NCBI GenBank assembly: GCA_024400915.1
Contig: JAKSLX010000005.1
Location: 62,001 to 126,000, forward strand
DNA length: 64,000 nt
Source: Treponema sp.
GTDB taxonomy: Bacteria > Spirochaetota > Spirochaetia > Treponematales > Treponemataceae
Reading direction: 5' to 3'
Shown: piece after piece, positions 26,093 through 33,842 of the stretch
Layout: each line of letters starts with the position of its first letter
How positions within the stretch are numbered: position 1 is the stretch's first letter
Translations under genes and position numbers: made by a program
Notes under the pieces: model-generated
The model's database searches: none
What the model was told of the DNA's origin: nothing
The model's input: the letters and a program-made list of their open reading frames with translations, nothing else

Positions 26093-26383
26093 TTATTTTA
26101 GTTGGCAAAGGTATTCTACAATGTTCTTTGTATACACAAGTCCTGGAGTTTTTACGTTTAATGAAATAATTTCAATAAGCTGAGAAAACAATGACATTCT
26201 GCATGAAGAATCATCTGTTATTGTTATAACCTGTCCGGGCTTTATACCTTCAGTTGCATCATCAATTGCTTCGATTCCTGTAAGAAGTCCATTAGGCGAG
26301 CCTTTAGTTTTATTTCTTTCTTCTATAAAATGAACAATGTCATTTGCCAGTTCTTTTGAATTAAATACTGAATGGTTTTCCAT
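26093..26383 (-). CDS. DnaB-helicase-like N-part fragment
   Basis: A 96-residue product. GLLTGIEAIDDATEGIKPGQVITITDDSS resembles the start of the DnaB C-terminal RecA domain (GLPTGFxxLDxxTxGLxPGxLIIxAARPxMGKT), but the Walker A lysine motif is replaced by DDSSCRMSL, so ATP binding is unlikely. Ribosome-binding site AGGAG and a clean start suggest it is still translated. It is the last gene of the 28590-26093 unit. Confidence 0.6.
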   Translation of the reverse strand: MENHSVFNSKELANDIVHFIEERNKTKGSPNGLLTGIEAIDDATEGIKPGQVITITDDSSCRMSLFSQLIEIISLNVKTPGLVYTKNIVEYLCQLK

Positions 26384-26396
26384 ATATTAGTTTCTC

Positions 26397-26705
26397 CTAC
26401 TTATACAATCCCATAATCGTATCCAGCATATCCCAGACAATGTTACGCTGCTGATCCAGTGGTAATCTTGATAGAAAAAATCTTAACTGCTGGTTATTTT
26501 GCATTTCGTACCTGACTTTCTGCAAAGCCTGTTCTTTAGTAATTTCTGCAGAGGGAACAGGTGAATCGTAAATTTTACAGTCCTTAAGTCCGTCTTTATC
26601 TGTAGCTTTGTTTTCCTGCAAATATTGAAGAAGATCATTGTCATCAATGTAGCCAAAACCACAGATTCCAAAAGGCGTTTGTGCTGTTCCAAAAACTGAT
26701 TTCAT
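26397..26705 (-). CDS. hypothetical protein
   Basis: A 102-residue acidic protein with AGGAG upstream of its ATG. The N-terminus FGTAQTPFGICGFGYIDDNDLLQYL and a helical C-terminus (LPLDQQRNIVWDMLDTIMG) are the only visible traits. It overlaps nothing and sits between the PcfJ-like and the DnaB-like genes. Family unknown. Confidence 0.5.
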   Translation of the reverse strand: MKSVFGTAQTPFGICGFGYIDDNDLLQYLQENKATDKDGLKDCKIYDSPVPSAEITKEQALQKVRYEMQNNQQLRFFLSRLPLDQQRNIVWDMLDTIMGLYK

Positions 26706-26707
26706 GG

Positions 26708-26820
26708 TTATCTCCTAAGATGAGTTGTAGCAATGCCAATATCTCTTTCCAATGCCCATTTTCTGATAATGTTCCTGATTTCAGCAGGAAGATTTCTGTT
26801 GCAGGGGCCAAGGGCTTGTG
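26708..26820 (-). other. frame-shifted C-terminal tail of the second PcfJ-like gene
   Basis: In the neighbouring frame the sequence after the A7 run reads ITQALGPCNRNLPAEIRNIIRKWALERDI, which is the expected end of a PcfJ domain (compare the W(C)RVKGI end of the first copy), then stops at 26708. One base gained or lost in the A-run would restore it. Confidence 0.6.
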
Positions 26821-28215
26821 TTATTTTTTTGTCTTTATTTCTATACAGGCCTGATATTTTCCATTTAATTTCATTCCAACAATAATGCTTAATCTTTTAA
26901 GTGCTGCATTTCTGTACAGTGTTCCAACACAGTTGTGCATCGCTTCGCCAAGATCATAAAGTTCATTTGTATCCAGAGGAAGAATAAACTCATATATATT
27001 TCCGTAACTGTCTTTTTCTGTAGCATTGAGTATTTTGTCAGATTCAAGATATGGAATTGGACCATCTTCTATTTTTGTAATATAAGTTCGCGGGAAAACT
27101 TCAACTAAAGCGTCATGAACTTGCCTTGTAAAACATTCCCGGCGGATTCTTTCTCTTAAAGTTTCTGGAACTGCTGCTCCTCTGGAATAATACATCTGGG
27201 CTGCATCAAAAAAATTGTGATAACCGTCTTTCATTGCTTTTATCAGACGGTTCATTGTTGTTTTTTCATCCTGAATTATAAAACTTTCAGTGCACCAGCG
27301 GTTAACTGTTGTAACAATGTCTTTTGCATAATCGTTGAGAAAATAAAACAAATCGCCGTGCCGGTCTTCATCATTCATAGTTATTCTTTTATTTTTTGTG
27401 TCATATTGATTATTCTTAAAATAGGTTTGGCAAAGATCCGCATCTTCTAAAAACTTTGTCATCACATTAACATCCTTAAATCCCCACTGTTTGAGAACTC
27501 CGTAAACGGGAAGGGCAAGAGGATTTTTATCAAAGATACGTCGCATACGCTTAAAAGGTTTTATGTGAATATAACTGCAGATGTCCTGGTAAGGGTTAGA
27601 GCTTTTTCTATCAACAATCTGAGTGAACTGCTTTCCCAGAAAATGCTGCAAATCAGAAACCTGCGGGCAGGCAGGGCAAATAACATAATCACTTAATGCC
27701 GGAACTCCCTCTTTACAGGAAGAATTTGTATATCCTGTTCCATAAAGTTTTTTCGCATAATCAGAAAGAAGTGCCTGTACCTCAGCTGTAATTGATTCTG
27801 GAAGATTGATTCTATATTTTTTTAGAAATTCAGAAGATTCGTAAGGAACAATGGCACCTGTCTTCATATAAAATGCCCAGGTTTTATAAGCGTAACTGTA
27901 GGATTTTTTACCATCTGCAGAAACTGAAGTTAAAACTAAATCCACCCGAAGTTTAACCATATCTCTGGCAGGAATTTCTGTTGTTTCAACTTTGGAAATA
28001 GTCCAGTTATTAACAGAAGCAAATTGAGAAGGAATAGGACAACCACATTCATAAAATAGTTTTCCGTTAAGTGCTTTTCCACAGGCTTCCCATTTTTTAT
28101 GAACTGAACACCAGGCTTTTTTCTGCTTTACAGAAAATGGAGTAAAAAGAGGCTGATATATATCTGCATCTGAGGAAATCCATTTTTGATTTTTGTAGTT
28201 GTAGGTATAGTACAT
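26821..28215 (-). CDS. PcfJ-like protein, cut short by a frameshift in an A-run
   Basis: A 464-residue frame with CxxH/CxxC-type cysteines in the first 80 residues (AWCSVHKKWEACG, CGCPIP) and the PcfJ core at the end (FILPLDTNELYDLGEAMHNCVGTLY ... CIEIKTKK). The frame ends at a run of seven A residues near 26826, and the missing tail continues in the next frame. It is probably a recent indel, a sequencing error or a slippage site. The cysteine-rich N-terminus suggests zinc binding. Good GGAGG start. Third member of the family-like unit 28590-26093 after the 119-residue gene. Confidence 0.65.
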   Translation of the reverse strand: MYYTYNYKNQKWISSDADIYQPLFTPFSVKQKKAWCSVHKKWEACGKALNGKLFYECGCPIPSQFASVNNWTISKVETTEIPARDMVKLRVDLVLTSVSADGKKSYSYAYKTWAFYMKTGAIVPYESSEFLKKYRINLPESITAEVQALLSDYAKKLYGTGYTNSSCKEGVPALSDYVICPACPQVSDLQHFLGKQFTQIVDRKSSNPYQDICSYIHIKPFKRMRRIFDKNPLALPVYGVLKQWGFKDVNVMTKFLEDADLCQTYFKNNQYDTKNKRITMNDEDRHGDLFYFLNDYAKDIVTTVNRWCTESFIIQDEKTTMNRLIKAMKDGYHNFFDAAQMYYSRGAAVPETLRERIRRECFTRQVHDALVEVFPRTYITKIEDGPIPYLESDKILNATEKDSYGNIYEFILPLDTNELYDLGEAMHNCVGTLYRNAALKRLSIIVGMKLNGKYQACIEIKTKK

Positions 28216-28230
28216 CTCAGCCTCCTTTTT

Positions 28231-28590
28231 TTATAAGTTTTTATATTCGTCTTCTAAATTCAAAATTGTATTGATTTCTTTTATTCCTGTTTCGAGAACG
28301 TCTTGAAGATATTCAACCTGAACTTCCGGTAACTTTTTAAAAGCTTTATATTCTGCTAAATATTTTTTCCCAGAATCATAAACATCCTTAAAATTTCCTT
28401 TTTTATCAGGATCAGCAGCAGATTGAATACATTTTTCAAATTTTTCAAAAAAATCCTGTAGAGAATTAAAAGGTGGAAAATCTTCTTTATCTGCATAAAA
28501 AGCGGTTAACATCATCATATTCATTGCAAGCGTCATTCCGTTTAATGCGTATGCTAAACCTAATACTGAATTCTTTTCTTTTATATTCAT
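28231..28590 (-). CDS. hypothetical protein
   Basis: The ATG at 28590 (MNIKEKNSVLG) has a perfect GGAGG; longer in-frame starts lack one. The 119-residue product begins with a hydrophobic helix (about residues 10-33, LGLAYALNGMTLAMNMMMLTA) and continues as soluble helices. It is the first gene of the unit with the second PcfJ-like gene, 15 bases upstream of it. Function unknown. Confidence 0.5.
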   Translation of the reverse strand: MNIKEKNSVLGLAYALNGMTLAMNMMMLTAFYADKEDFPPFNSLQDFFEKFEKCIQSAADPDKKGNFKDVYDSGKKYLAEYKAFKKLPEVQVEYLQDVLETGIKEINTILNLEDEYKNL

Positions 28591-28632
28591 AAGCACCTCC
28601 GCTTGAGTTATGAATAAACTATACAATTTTGA

Positions 28633-28651
28633 TTTCTCACGCTTTGAGAAA
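28633..28651. promoter_or_regulatory. inverted repeat in the promoter region of the 28590-26093 unit
   Basis: TTTCTCA and TGAGAAA with a 5-base spacer, 12 bases upstream (minus strand) of a -10-like TATAGT. It differs from the shared motif of the other units, so this unit may be controlled by another regulator. Confidence 0.45.
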
Positions 28652-28670
28652 CGATGACTTGTGAAAAAAA

Positions 28671-28721
28671 GCCCACACATTTATAAGTTAAATAAATGGA
28701 GGTAACGGTAAATGTGTGGGC
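28671..28721. repeat. 13-base perfect inverted repeat
   Basis: GCCCACACATTTA and TAAATGTGTGGGC enclose 25 bases, between two decayed genes. It may be a terminator stem or an old element end. Confidence 0.5.
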
Positions 28722-28739
28722 AGGAATTGTTAAATTAAT

Positions 28740-28994
28740 TTACCCGAAAATACTTCCTTCTCCAGTGTTGCCTCTGTTATTCTTTGCAATAATAAACTTC
28801 TGAATTTTTCCATCAGGTTTTGGAAGAAGAAAAACAACATCAGATAAGATTTCCACTTCACCAGTTCCTCGTAACTGATTTAAACTTATTTCAGAGTCAT
28901 CTACAGAACGAGATAATGGAGTAGAAACTATAATTGCAATGTTTAATTCCTTTGCGAGTTTCTTTAATTTACGAAAACGTATAATCTCTATCAA
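28740..28994 (-). pseudogene. DnaB-helicase C-terminal fragment
   Basis: An 84-residue frame without a proper start. LKKLAKELNIAIIVSTPLSRSVDD ... LNQLRGTGEVEILSDVVFLL matches the late part of the DnaB RecA domain (LKxLAKELxxPVIxLSQLxR ... LSDLRESGxIEQDADVVxFL). Upstream on the same strand (29030-29084) is another short coding-looking scrap ending NVRTGEEEVD. Both look like leftovers of deleted genes. Confidence 0.65.
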
Positions 28995-29084
28995 ATCCTT
29001 TTATTATGTTCCTAATCAACCTCTTCCTCTCCAGTCCTTACATTTCGAATATCTTTAATTACAGCTTCATACTCTTCATTAAAA

Positions 29085-29162
29085 TGCATTTTCAAACCAT
29101 GCACCTCAAGGAGAATTGCTGGAAGTTTTTAACCAATGGTGCCGTGTTAAGGGAATATGTTA
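29085..29162 (+). pseudogene. copied 3' end of the first PcfJ-like gene
   Basis: Almost identical to 26009-26086, including the final WCRVKGI codons and stop. There is no upstream coding part, so this is a duplication scar that brackets the interval 26090-29160. Confidence 0.8.
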
Positions 29163-29945
29163 GAAATGATGAATAAAACTGTTTGCTATATTAACTAAAT
29201 CCGTATAATACGGTTTAAGTCCACCTACAAGACTTAACATAGATGGATGTCGTGCATATATAACCAATCGGTTTAATTCTGTATTGAAATAAAATTTCGT
29301 CACTACTGTCTCTTTTTTCTTTTCCCCTTCATACACTCTTGATTTTGTTTCGAAATTTGAAAGCTTAACTTCGGCCAAATCTTCTGCTAATTTCTCTACT
29401 CTGTTAGCAACAATAACTACTTGCGGATTAATGTACTTTATCTGTTGAAATAAAATATCTTTGACTTCTTTTTTATTATACTCAGCAATAATCTCTGCAT
29501 CATTTGACTTGCTTGCCCCATTCTGTTTTTTCACATTTAATACTGAAATAAAATCCAATGGACGTGTTTCTTCACTATCTTCCATATGTGGGGAACTGTC
29601 ACCTTTATACAAAGAAATTTTTGGCAAATCATCAAATTCCGTCATGCTTCCATCAATTTTACATTTCATGATTCCATAAGAGACTATTGCTATATGTCCA
29701 AAAGTAGTGCTTCTCCATCCTTTTGCATCTGCAGCGTCTGTGAATCTTGTGCGATATGGATATGGAGTTCCAGAATCTTTATAACTTAGTACAGGTTCTT
29801 TCAAAAACCAACATATTCTGACATCATCATATTTTAGGTAGGAATCTATATCTCCTATACCATCCAAAGCAACGCTTCCAGCCCATTGCTTTTTTATTAA
29901 TTCATCAATTCTATTCTGTTCAGCAATTAGAAATTCTTTGTTCAT
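29160..29945 (-). CDS. hypothetical protein, possible uracil-DNA-glycosylase fold
   Basis: A 261-residue protein. The order of segments VRICWFLKEP, DFISVLNVKK, INPQVVIVAN and YARHPS resembles the uracil-DNA glycosylase superfamily (first strand with a GExPG-like loop, central NxxKC-like strand, PxxIVxLG, and the HPS motif near the end). The usual catalytic residues are not certain. It may be a nucleotide- or DNA-base-acting enzyme. Ribosome-binding site AGGAG. Second gene after the 61-residue ORF under a shared-motif promoter. Confidence 0.5.
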   Translation of the reverse strand: MNKEFLIAEQNRIDELIKKQWAGSVALDGIGDIDSYLKYDDVRICWFLKEPVLSYKDSGTPYPYRTRFTDAADAKGWRSTTFGHIAIVSYGIMKCKIDGSMTEFDDLPKISLYKGDSSPHMEDSEETRPLDFISVLNVKKQNGASKSNDAEIIAEYNKKEVKDILFQQIKYINPQVVIVANRVEKLAEDLAEVKLSNFETKSRVYEGEKKKETVVTKFYFNTELNRLVIYARHPSMLSLVGGLKPYYTDLVNIANSFIHHF

Positions 29946-29948
29946 TCT

Positions 29949-30134
29949 TTAGTTCTCCTTTTTCTTAGCCTCTTCTAACAACTGCTGGAATGTCTTTTTT
30001 TCTTCAGAGTCATTGCATAAAGAGTTTTCTGCTTCCGTATCTTTTCTAACACCAAAAACTGCAGGTGTTCCAACACATCCATTAATCCAATTTTTACCCA
30101 TGTATCTTACTATAGAACCAATTCCTTCTATCAT
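29949..30134 (-). CDS. small hypothetical protein
   Basis: The ATG at 30134 (MIEGIGSIVRYMG) has GAGG eight bases upstream; a TTG five codons earlier is less likely. The 61-residue product has a Gly-rich N-terminus and a Lys/Glu-rich helical C-terminus. It is four bases from the next gene and probably coupled to it. Function unknown. Confidence 0.5.
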   Translation of the reverse strand: MIEGIGSIVRYMGKNWINGCVGTPAVFGVRKDTEAENSLCNDSEEKKTFQQLLEEAKKKEN

Positions 30135-30153
30135 ATTTTTTCCTCGCAAGAAA

Positions 30154-30187
30154 ATGATACCATATGTAGGCTATCATTTAGTGAGCG
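30154..30187 (-). promoter_or_regulatory. shared-motif promoter of the 30134-29160 unit
   Basis: On the minus strand CGCTCACTAAATGATAG, 11 bases, TATCAT. Confidence 0.7.
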
Positions 30188-30201
30188 TCCATAAGAAGTT
30201 C

Positions 30202-30969
30202 CTACCAATTGGCAAAAGGATCTTCGAATTTCTTTATCTCATATTGATTTGTTTCTGTATCAATTTCTGCATACACATTTCTGTTGAATGGAAGAGAATC
30301 TAAAAAAAGCAGAACATCAGTATCTTTCTTTTGAATTCGTTCTTCATCAGGTACTGCCGTATGCCCAACCACCTGATTAAAACCTGAAACCGCTGCTATT
30401 TTTAAAGAATCTGGTCTAATCCACAGAGGATTTTGAGTTATTTCATCTCCATATCCTGTAATTCCAGTAAATCTTAAAATAGAGAAATCTCCATTATGAA
30501 GCCGGTCATTATATTGGTTTAAGAATTCATTAGAAAATTGAATATCTGGAACTTTATCATCCTGTATATTAAAACCATCATTTTTAAGTTGGTTATAAAA
30601 CCATATTCCAGATACTCCTGCATGAGTAAAAATCCATTTCCCTGTCATAAAGCCTAAATCAATGAATTCAAGATTCCGTAAAATCATTTTCTTAATTTCG
30701 GTTTCATGTTCATATTGCCAGCCATAGAGTTCTGGAACAATATAATTTGCATCATGATTGCCAATAAGAATCTTTACTTTTTCAGGATTGGCTTTTTTGA
30801 ACTTCATTACTTTAAGGAAATTTTCTTTTTGTTCTTCATATTCCTTGTCCTCATGGTCAAAAAAATCACCAAGAAAAATTACCTTATCAAAACAATCCTG
30901 ATTTCTCTCTGCTATGGTCAAAGGAATTGAACTTCCATGACTATCTGCTACTGCTAGAATTTTTGCCAA
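30202..30969 (-). CDS. calcineurin-like metallophosphoesterase
   Basis: A 255-residue enzyme of the PPP/ApaH-like superfamily with the full metal motif set: VADSHG (DxH), FLGDFFDH (GDxxD), LIGNHDAN (GNHD), FTHAGVSG and VVGHTAVP (H). It starts with TTG at 30969, seven bases after AAGGA. Substrates of such enzymes are phosphoproteins, dinucleotide polyphosphates or RNA caps. It is the second gene after the FliI-like gene, 26 bases away. Confidence 0.85.
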   Translation of the reverse strand: MAKILAVADSHGSSIPLTIAERNQDCFDKVIFLGDFFDHEDKEYEEQKENFLKVMKFKKANPEKVKILIGNHDANYIVPELYGWQYEHETEIKKMILRNLEFIDLGFMTGKWIFTHAGVSGIWFYNQLKNDGFNIQDDKVPDIQFSNEFLNQYNDRLHNGDFSILRFTGITGYGDEITQNPLWIRPDSLKIAAVSGFNQVVGHTAVPDEERIQKKDTDVLLFLDSLPFNRNVYAEIDTETNQYEIKKFEDPFANW

Positions 30970-30995
30970 AACATAATCCTTTTCAATAATTACTG

Positions 30996-31619
30996 CTAAA
31001 TCTTAAATTCCAATATTTTTTTTACTTCAAGCAGATTTTTATATGCACACAATAAATCTTCATACTTTTCCAATCTTTCCCTTTTATTTCCATTATCTCT
31101 GAAATATCCTGAAATTGCACTACATACATATGCAGAGCGGACATTTGATATGGCTAATTGTTCACTATTTGCTTCAACAATTACAGAATGTCTAAGACAT
31201 TCTTGTCCCAGATTATTTATGAAATCCTGATTTTCACGACTGCGATCCCCAATTAGCCCGATTACATTTATATCAGCATTATTATTTTTCGCAATCATAC
31301 TGAGCAATGATGTTTTTCCAACACCAGAACCTCCAAAAATGCCTAACCCCTGTCCCTTTCCAATTGCAAGTGAAGAATCTATAGAACGTATTCCAGTATA
31401 AAGTAATTCTGAAATCGGTTTTCTTTCCATAGGCTTTTGAGGATTTTCAAAAAGTGGGTATTTCAGTTTTGTTTCTATTTCACCACATCCATCAGCAGGA
31501 CACTCCATAGCATCAATTACTCTTCCAAGTAATGCATCTCCAACAGAAACTTGAAGATTGTCTACTGTTCCAAAAATATCAATATCGTCCGAAAGATTTC
31601 TAAATTCACCTAATTTCAT
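30996..31619 (-). CDS. truncated FliI-like (type III export ATPase family) protein
   Basis: A 207-residue protein against about 430-440 for FliI. Clear family parts: LLGRVIDAMECPADG, ELLYTGIRSIDSSLAIGKGQ and Walker A GIFGGSGVGKTSLLSMIAKN, then NVIGLIGDRSREN (GERGRE in true FliI) and SGYFRDNGN. Right there the sequence departs and ends with a short helical tail, so the Walker B and the Arg finger region are absent. It could bind but hardly hydrolyse nucleotide. Ribosome-binding site GAGGTG; shared-motif promoter. Not a normal flagellar ATPase. Confidence 0.78.
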   Translation of the reverse strand: MKLGEFRNLSDDIDIFGTVDNLQVSVGDALLGRVIDAMECPADGCGEIETKLKYPLFENPQKPMERKPISELLYTGIRSIDSSLAIGKGQGLGIFGGSGVGKTSLLSMIAKNNNADINVIGLIGDRSRENQDFINNLGQECLRHSVIVEANSEQLAISNVRSAYVCSAISGYFRDNGNKRERLEKYEDLLCAYKNLLEVKKILEFKI

Positions 31620-31638
31620 ATTTCACCTCAATGTGAAC

Positions 31639-31672
31639 AGCATATCACACAAATACTATCATTCAGTGAGCG
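31639..31672 (-). promoter_or_regulatory. shared-motif promoter of the FliI-like/phosphoesterase unit
   Basis: On the minus strand CGCTCACTGAATGATAG, 11 bases, TATGCT. Confidence 0.75.
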
Positions 31673-31764
31673 GATGAAAATTACTTGGAAGATTTTAAAA
31701 CTTTTTTCAGGAAGGATATCTTCTTATTACAATATGATGGAACCTGAGTATTATTTTTTAACCT

Positions 31765-31854
31765 ATGAGTAATAAATTAGATTACATTGCTATCGACTTT
31801 GAAACCGCAGACCAATTCAAAAAACTGTGGCCAAGTTGTAAATTTTGCAGCTGA
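31765..31854 (+). pseudogene. remnant of a DnaQ-type 3'-5' exonuclease
   Basis: MSNKLDYIAIDFETADQF carries the Exo I motif (DFET) typical of the start of DnaQ-like exonucleases; the frame stops after 29 residues. Bases 31673-31764 and 31855-31925 hold nothing else. Confidence 0.55.
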
Positions 31855-31925
31855 AAAATGGGGTGTTTCATCTATAGAAGAGTTTCTTTTTAAATGAAAA
31901 TTAAATATCTATAAATTATAAAAAG

Positions 31926-31960
31926 GCTATCATCAAAAGATAGTTTTTTTGTGATATGAT
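31926..31960 (+). promoter_or_regulatory. shared-motif promoter of the WYL regulator gene
   Basis: GGCTATCATCAAAAGATAG (itself CTATC/GATAG palindromic), 11 bases, TATGAT. The expected start site falls on the ATG, so the mRNA would be leaderless. The regulator probably controls itself and the other units through this element. Confidence 0.7.
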
Positions 31961-31966
31961 GTAATT

Positions 31967-32950
31967 ATGAATTACTCAAACCAACTTGAAAAAGAATTAA
32001 ATGAACGCTGCATTGAAATGCTTCTAATTCTTAGAGAAGCCCCTGAACATCCTGATATAAAATACAACTCAAAATATTTTGAAAAATATTTTCATAAATC
32101 AAATATTACGATTTTACGCGATGCAAAGATTTTAAAAGATCATGAACTTATAGAAAGCAAGCATCATCAATATGTTCTCAAAAAAGGCTTTGATGATGAA
32201 ATTTTAAGCAGTGATACAAAAAAACAAATTGTCTTAATTGCCGGAATCAAAGGACTTCTTCAGCAATACAAGGATACTCCCCTTTTTAAAAATATTGAAA
32301 AACTCTTCTATTTCATTGTTCCAAAAATAGCAAAATCCAGTGGACTTTTATCTTCTGCAAGAATTGCTGTTCCTCCACAGATGGAATTCAAAATCAACGA
32401 AGGTAACTGGAGTAAAATTCTTCTTGCTATGGAGCAAAACAGAAAAATCAAAACCAGATATGCTGCTCCATATAAAAACTCTGGTATCCAAAGAACTCTT
32501 TGTCCATATCAGATTCTTCTAGACAACGGAACTGTATATCTTTTTGCTCACCATGAAGAGAAAAATAAAGATTTACTCTATGATTTCAATAAACTTGAGG
32601 GAATCACTGTAACAAATGAAGAATTTAAACTTCCTGACGACTACGATTTTACAAAAAGATGCAAAGGTGGTCGTCTCGGAGCTTTCTCAAGCGATAAAGT
32701 TGAAAATTATGAAATTGAAGTAACAGGATATGCAAGTTACTGGATTAAAGATCATAAATGGGCAGATGACCAGACTTTTGAAGAACTTGATGAAGAAGAT
32801 GTAATTATCAGATTCTCTTCATGTCAGTTTGCTAAAGTAAAGGAATTAGTCCTTAGCTTGGGTTCTGGAGCAAAACCTCTTGCTCCAAAAAGACTTGTAA
32901 ACGAATGGAAAAAAGAAGTCACAGATATGTATGAAAACATGAACAGATAA
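31967..32950 (+). CDS. WYL-domain transcriptional regulator
   Basis: A 327-residue protein with an N-terminal winged helix (about residues 10-75), a WYL ligand-binding domain (about 140-230, where the LSARIAVPPQMEF linker leads to the KIKTRYAAPY and LCPYQILLDNGTVYLFAHH strands) and a WCX-type C-terminal domain. WYL regulators often control defence and mobile loci in response to nucleic acids or nucleotides. No ribosome-binding site precedes the ATG, in line with a leaderless mRNA. It is at the edge of the gene cluster whose promoters share one motif. Confidence 0.82.
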   Translation: MNYSNQLEKELNERCIEMLLILREAPEHPDIKYNSKYFEKYFHKSNITILRDAKILKDHELIESKHHQYVLKKGFDDEILSSDTKKQIVLIAGIKGLLQQYKDTPLFKNIEKLFYFIVPKIAKSSGLLSSARIAVPPQMEFKINEGNWSKILLAMEQNRKIKTRYAAPYKNSGIQRTLCPYQILLDNGTVYLFAHHEEKNKDLLYDFNKLEGITVTNEEFKLPDDYDFTKRCKGGRLGAFSSDKVENYEIEVTGYASYWIKDHKWADDQTFEELDEEDVIIRFSSCQFAKVKELVLSLGSGAKPLAPKRLVNEWKKEVTDMYENMNR

Positions 32951-32985
32951 AAAATAAGAGCTTCACAATCCGGCTGTTTTTTATT

Positions 32986-33678
32986 TTATTCAACAAATCC
33001 AATTACTACGCCTGCCGAAATATACGGGCGGATATTATAGGCCGTCACATCCTTTATATCTGAATAATCGTATTTTGTGTCGGCGGAGGTAACATCACAT
33101 GATGGATAATATGAGGCTGCACATCCGGCACGCGCTATAAAATGCTTGTATTTGAATTTAAAATAAAAATCGCTGGTAACGCCAAAACATAGGGCGTCGT
33201 CTATAGTATAGCGGGAATAGAAACCCTCTTTGTATTTACTTTCAGCGTATAGCATGGAGAACGCAGGCGCTGCGCATACGTAAAAATGTTTATTAATCGG
33301 GAAAGCGTAAACAGCACCAATATCAAAAAAACTATTATATGAAAATTCCGTGTCATTCAAATTTTCACTATGGCCGGCAACGACGCATTTCAGATCAGTA
33401 CCAAAACCGACACCACAAGCAAAATGAAAGCCGAGCGGGAAATCATTTATAAATAAATCTAAATTATCAAAAACACAAACCGAACTATACTCGGCTTTGT
33501 AATCGCAGGAAGCGTCTACATAGTAGCCATAAATATTTTTTTGATAAACAGTTTTTCCATTTACTGCAGTTGAATTGTTCCCCAAACCAAATGACACCTC
33601 GGCCGTAACTCCAGCAAATGCAGCAGCAAAGCAGAAACAGCAAATGATAGATAATAATAATTTTTTTATAAAACGCAT
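32986..33678 (-). CDS. secreted protein, probable outer-membrane beta-barrel
   Basis: A 230-residue protein with a signal peptide (cleavage after AFA, about residue 22). The mature part alternates hydrophobic/polar residues rich in Tyr and Phe (FYVCAAPAFSMLYAE, FYFKFKYKHFIARAG) and ends with a beta strand IRPYISAGVVIGF, as in 8-10-stranded treponemal porin-like proteins. No homologue can be named with certainty. The intergenic 33679-33842 shows nothing of note. Confidence 0.65.
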   Translation of the reverse strand: MRFIKKLLLSIICCFCFAAAFAGVTAEVSFGLGNNSTAVNGKTVYQKNIYGYYVDASCDYKAEYSSVCVFDNLDLFINDFPLGFHFACGVGFGTDLKCVVAGHSENLNDTEFSYNSFFDIGAVYAFPINKHFYVCAAPAFSMLYAESKYKEGFYSRYTIDDALCFGVTSDFYFKFKYKHFIARAGCAASYYPSCDVTSADTKYDYSDIKDVTAYNIRPYISAGVVIGFVE

Positions 33679-33842
33679 CTCGGGGAAATTATATCATAAT
33701 TATTAAGATAGACAAATAAACCGATATAAGTTGTGACCCTGTAATTTTTTTTTGTAAATGGCTGACAAAAAATGATACTCTTAAGAATGAATAGGATGTT
33801 GGTCAAAACAAAAGAAAAAGAAGTCTTCCACCAGTTACTGGA

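Noticed and set aside
21573..31619. A functional flagellar or type III secretion export locus
   Set aside because: Only shortened FlhA- and FliI-like genes occur, without FlhB, FliPQR, FliH or structural genes, and the FliI-like protein lacks Walker B.
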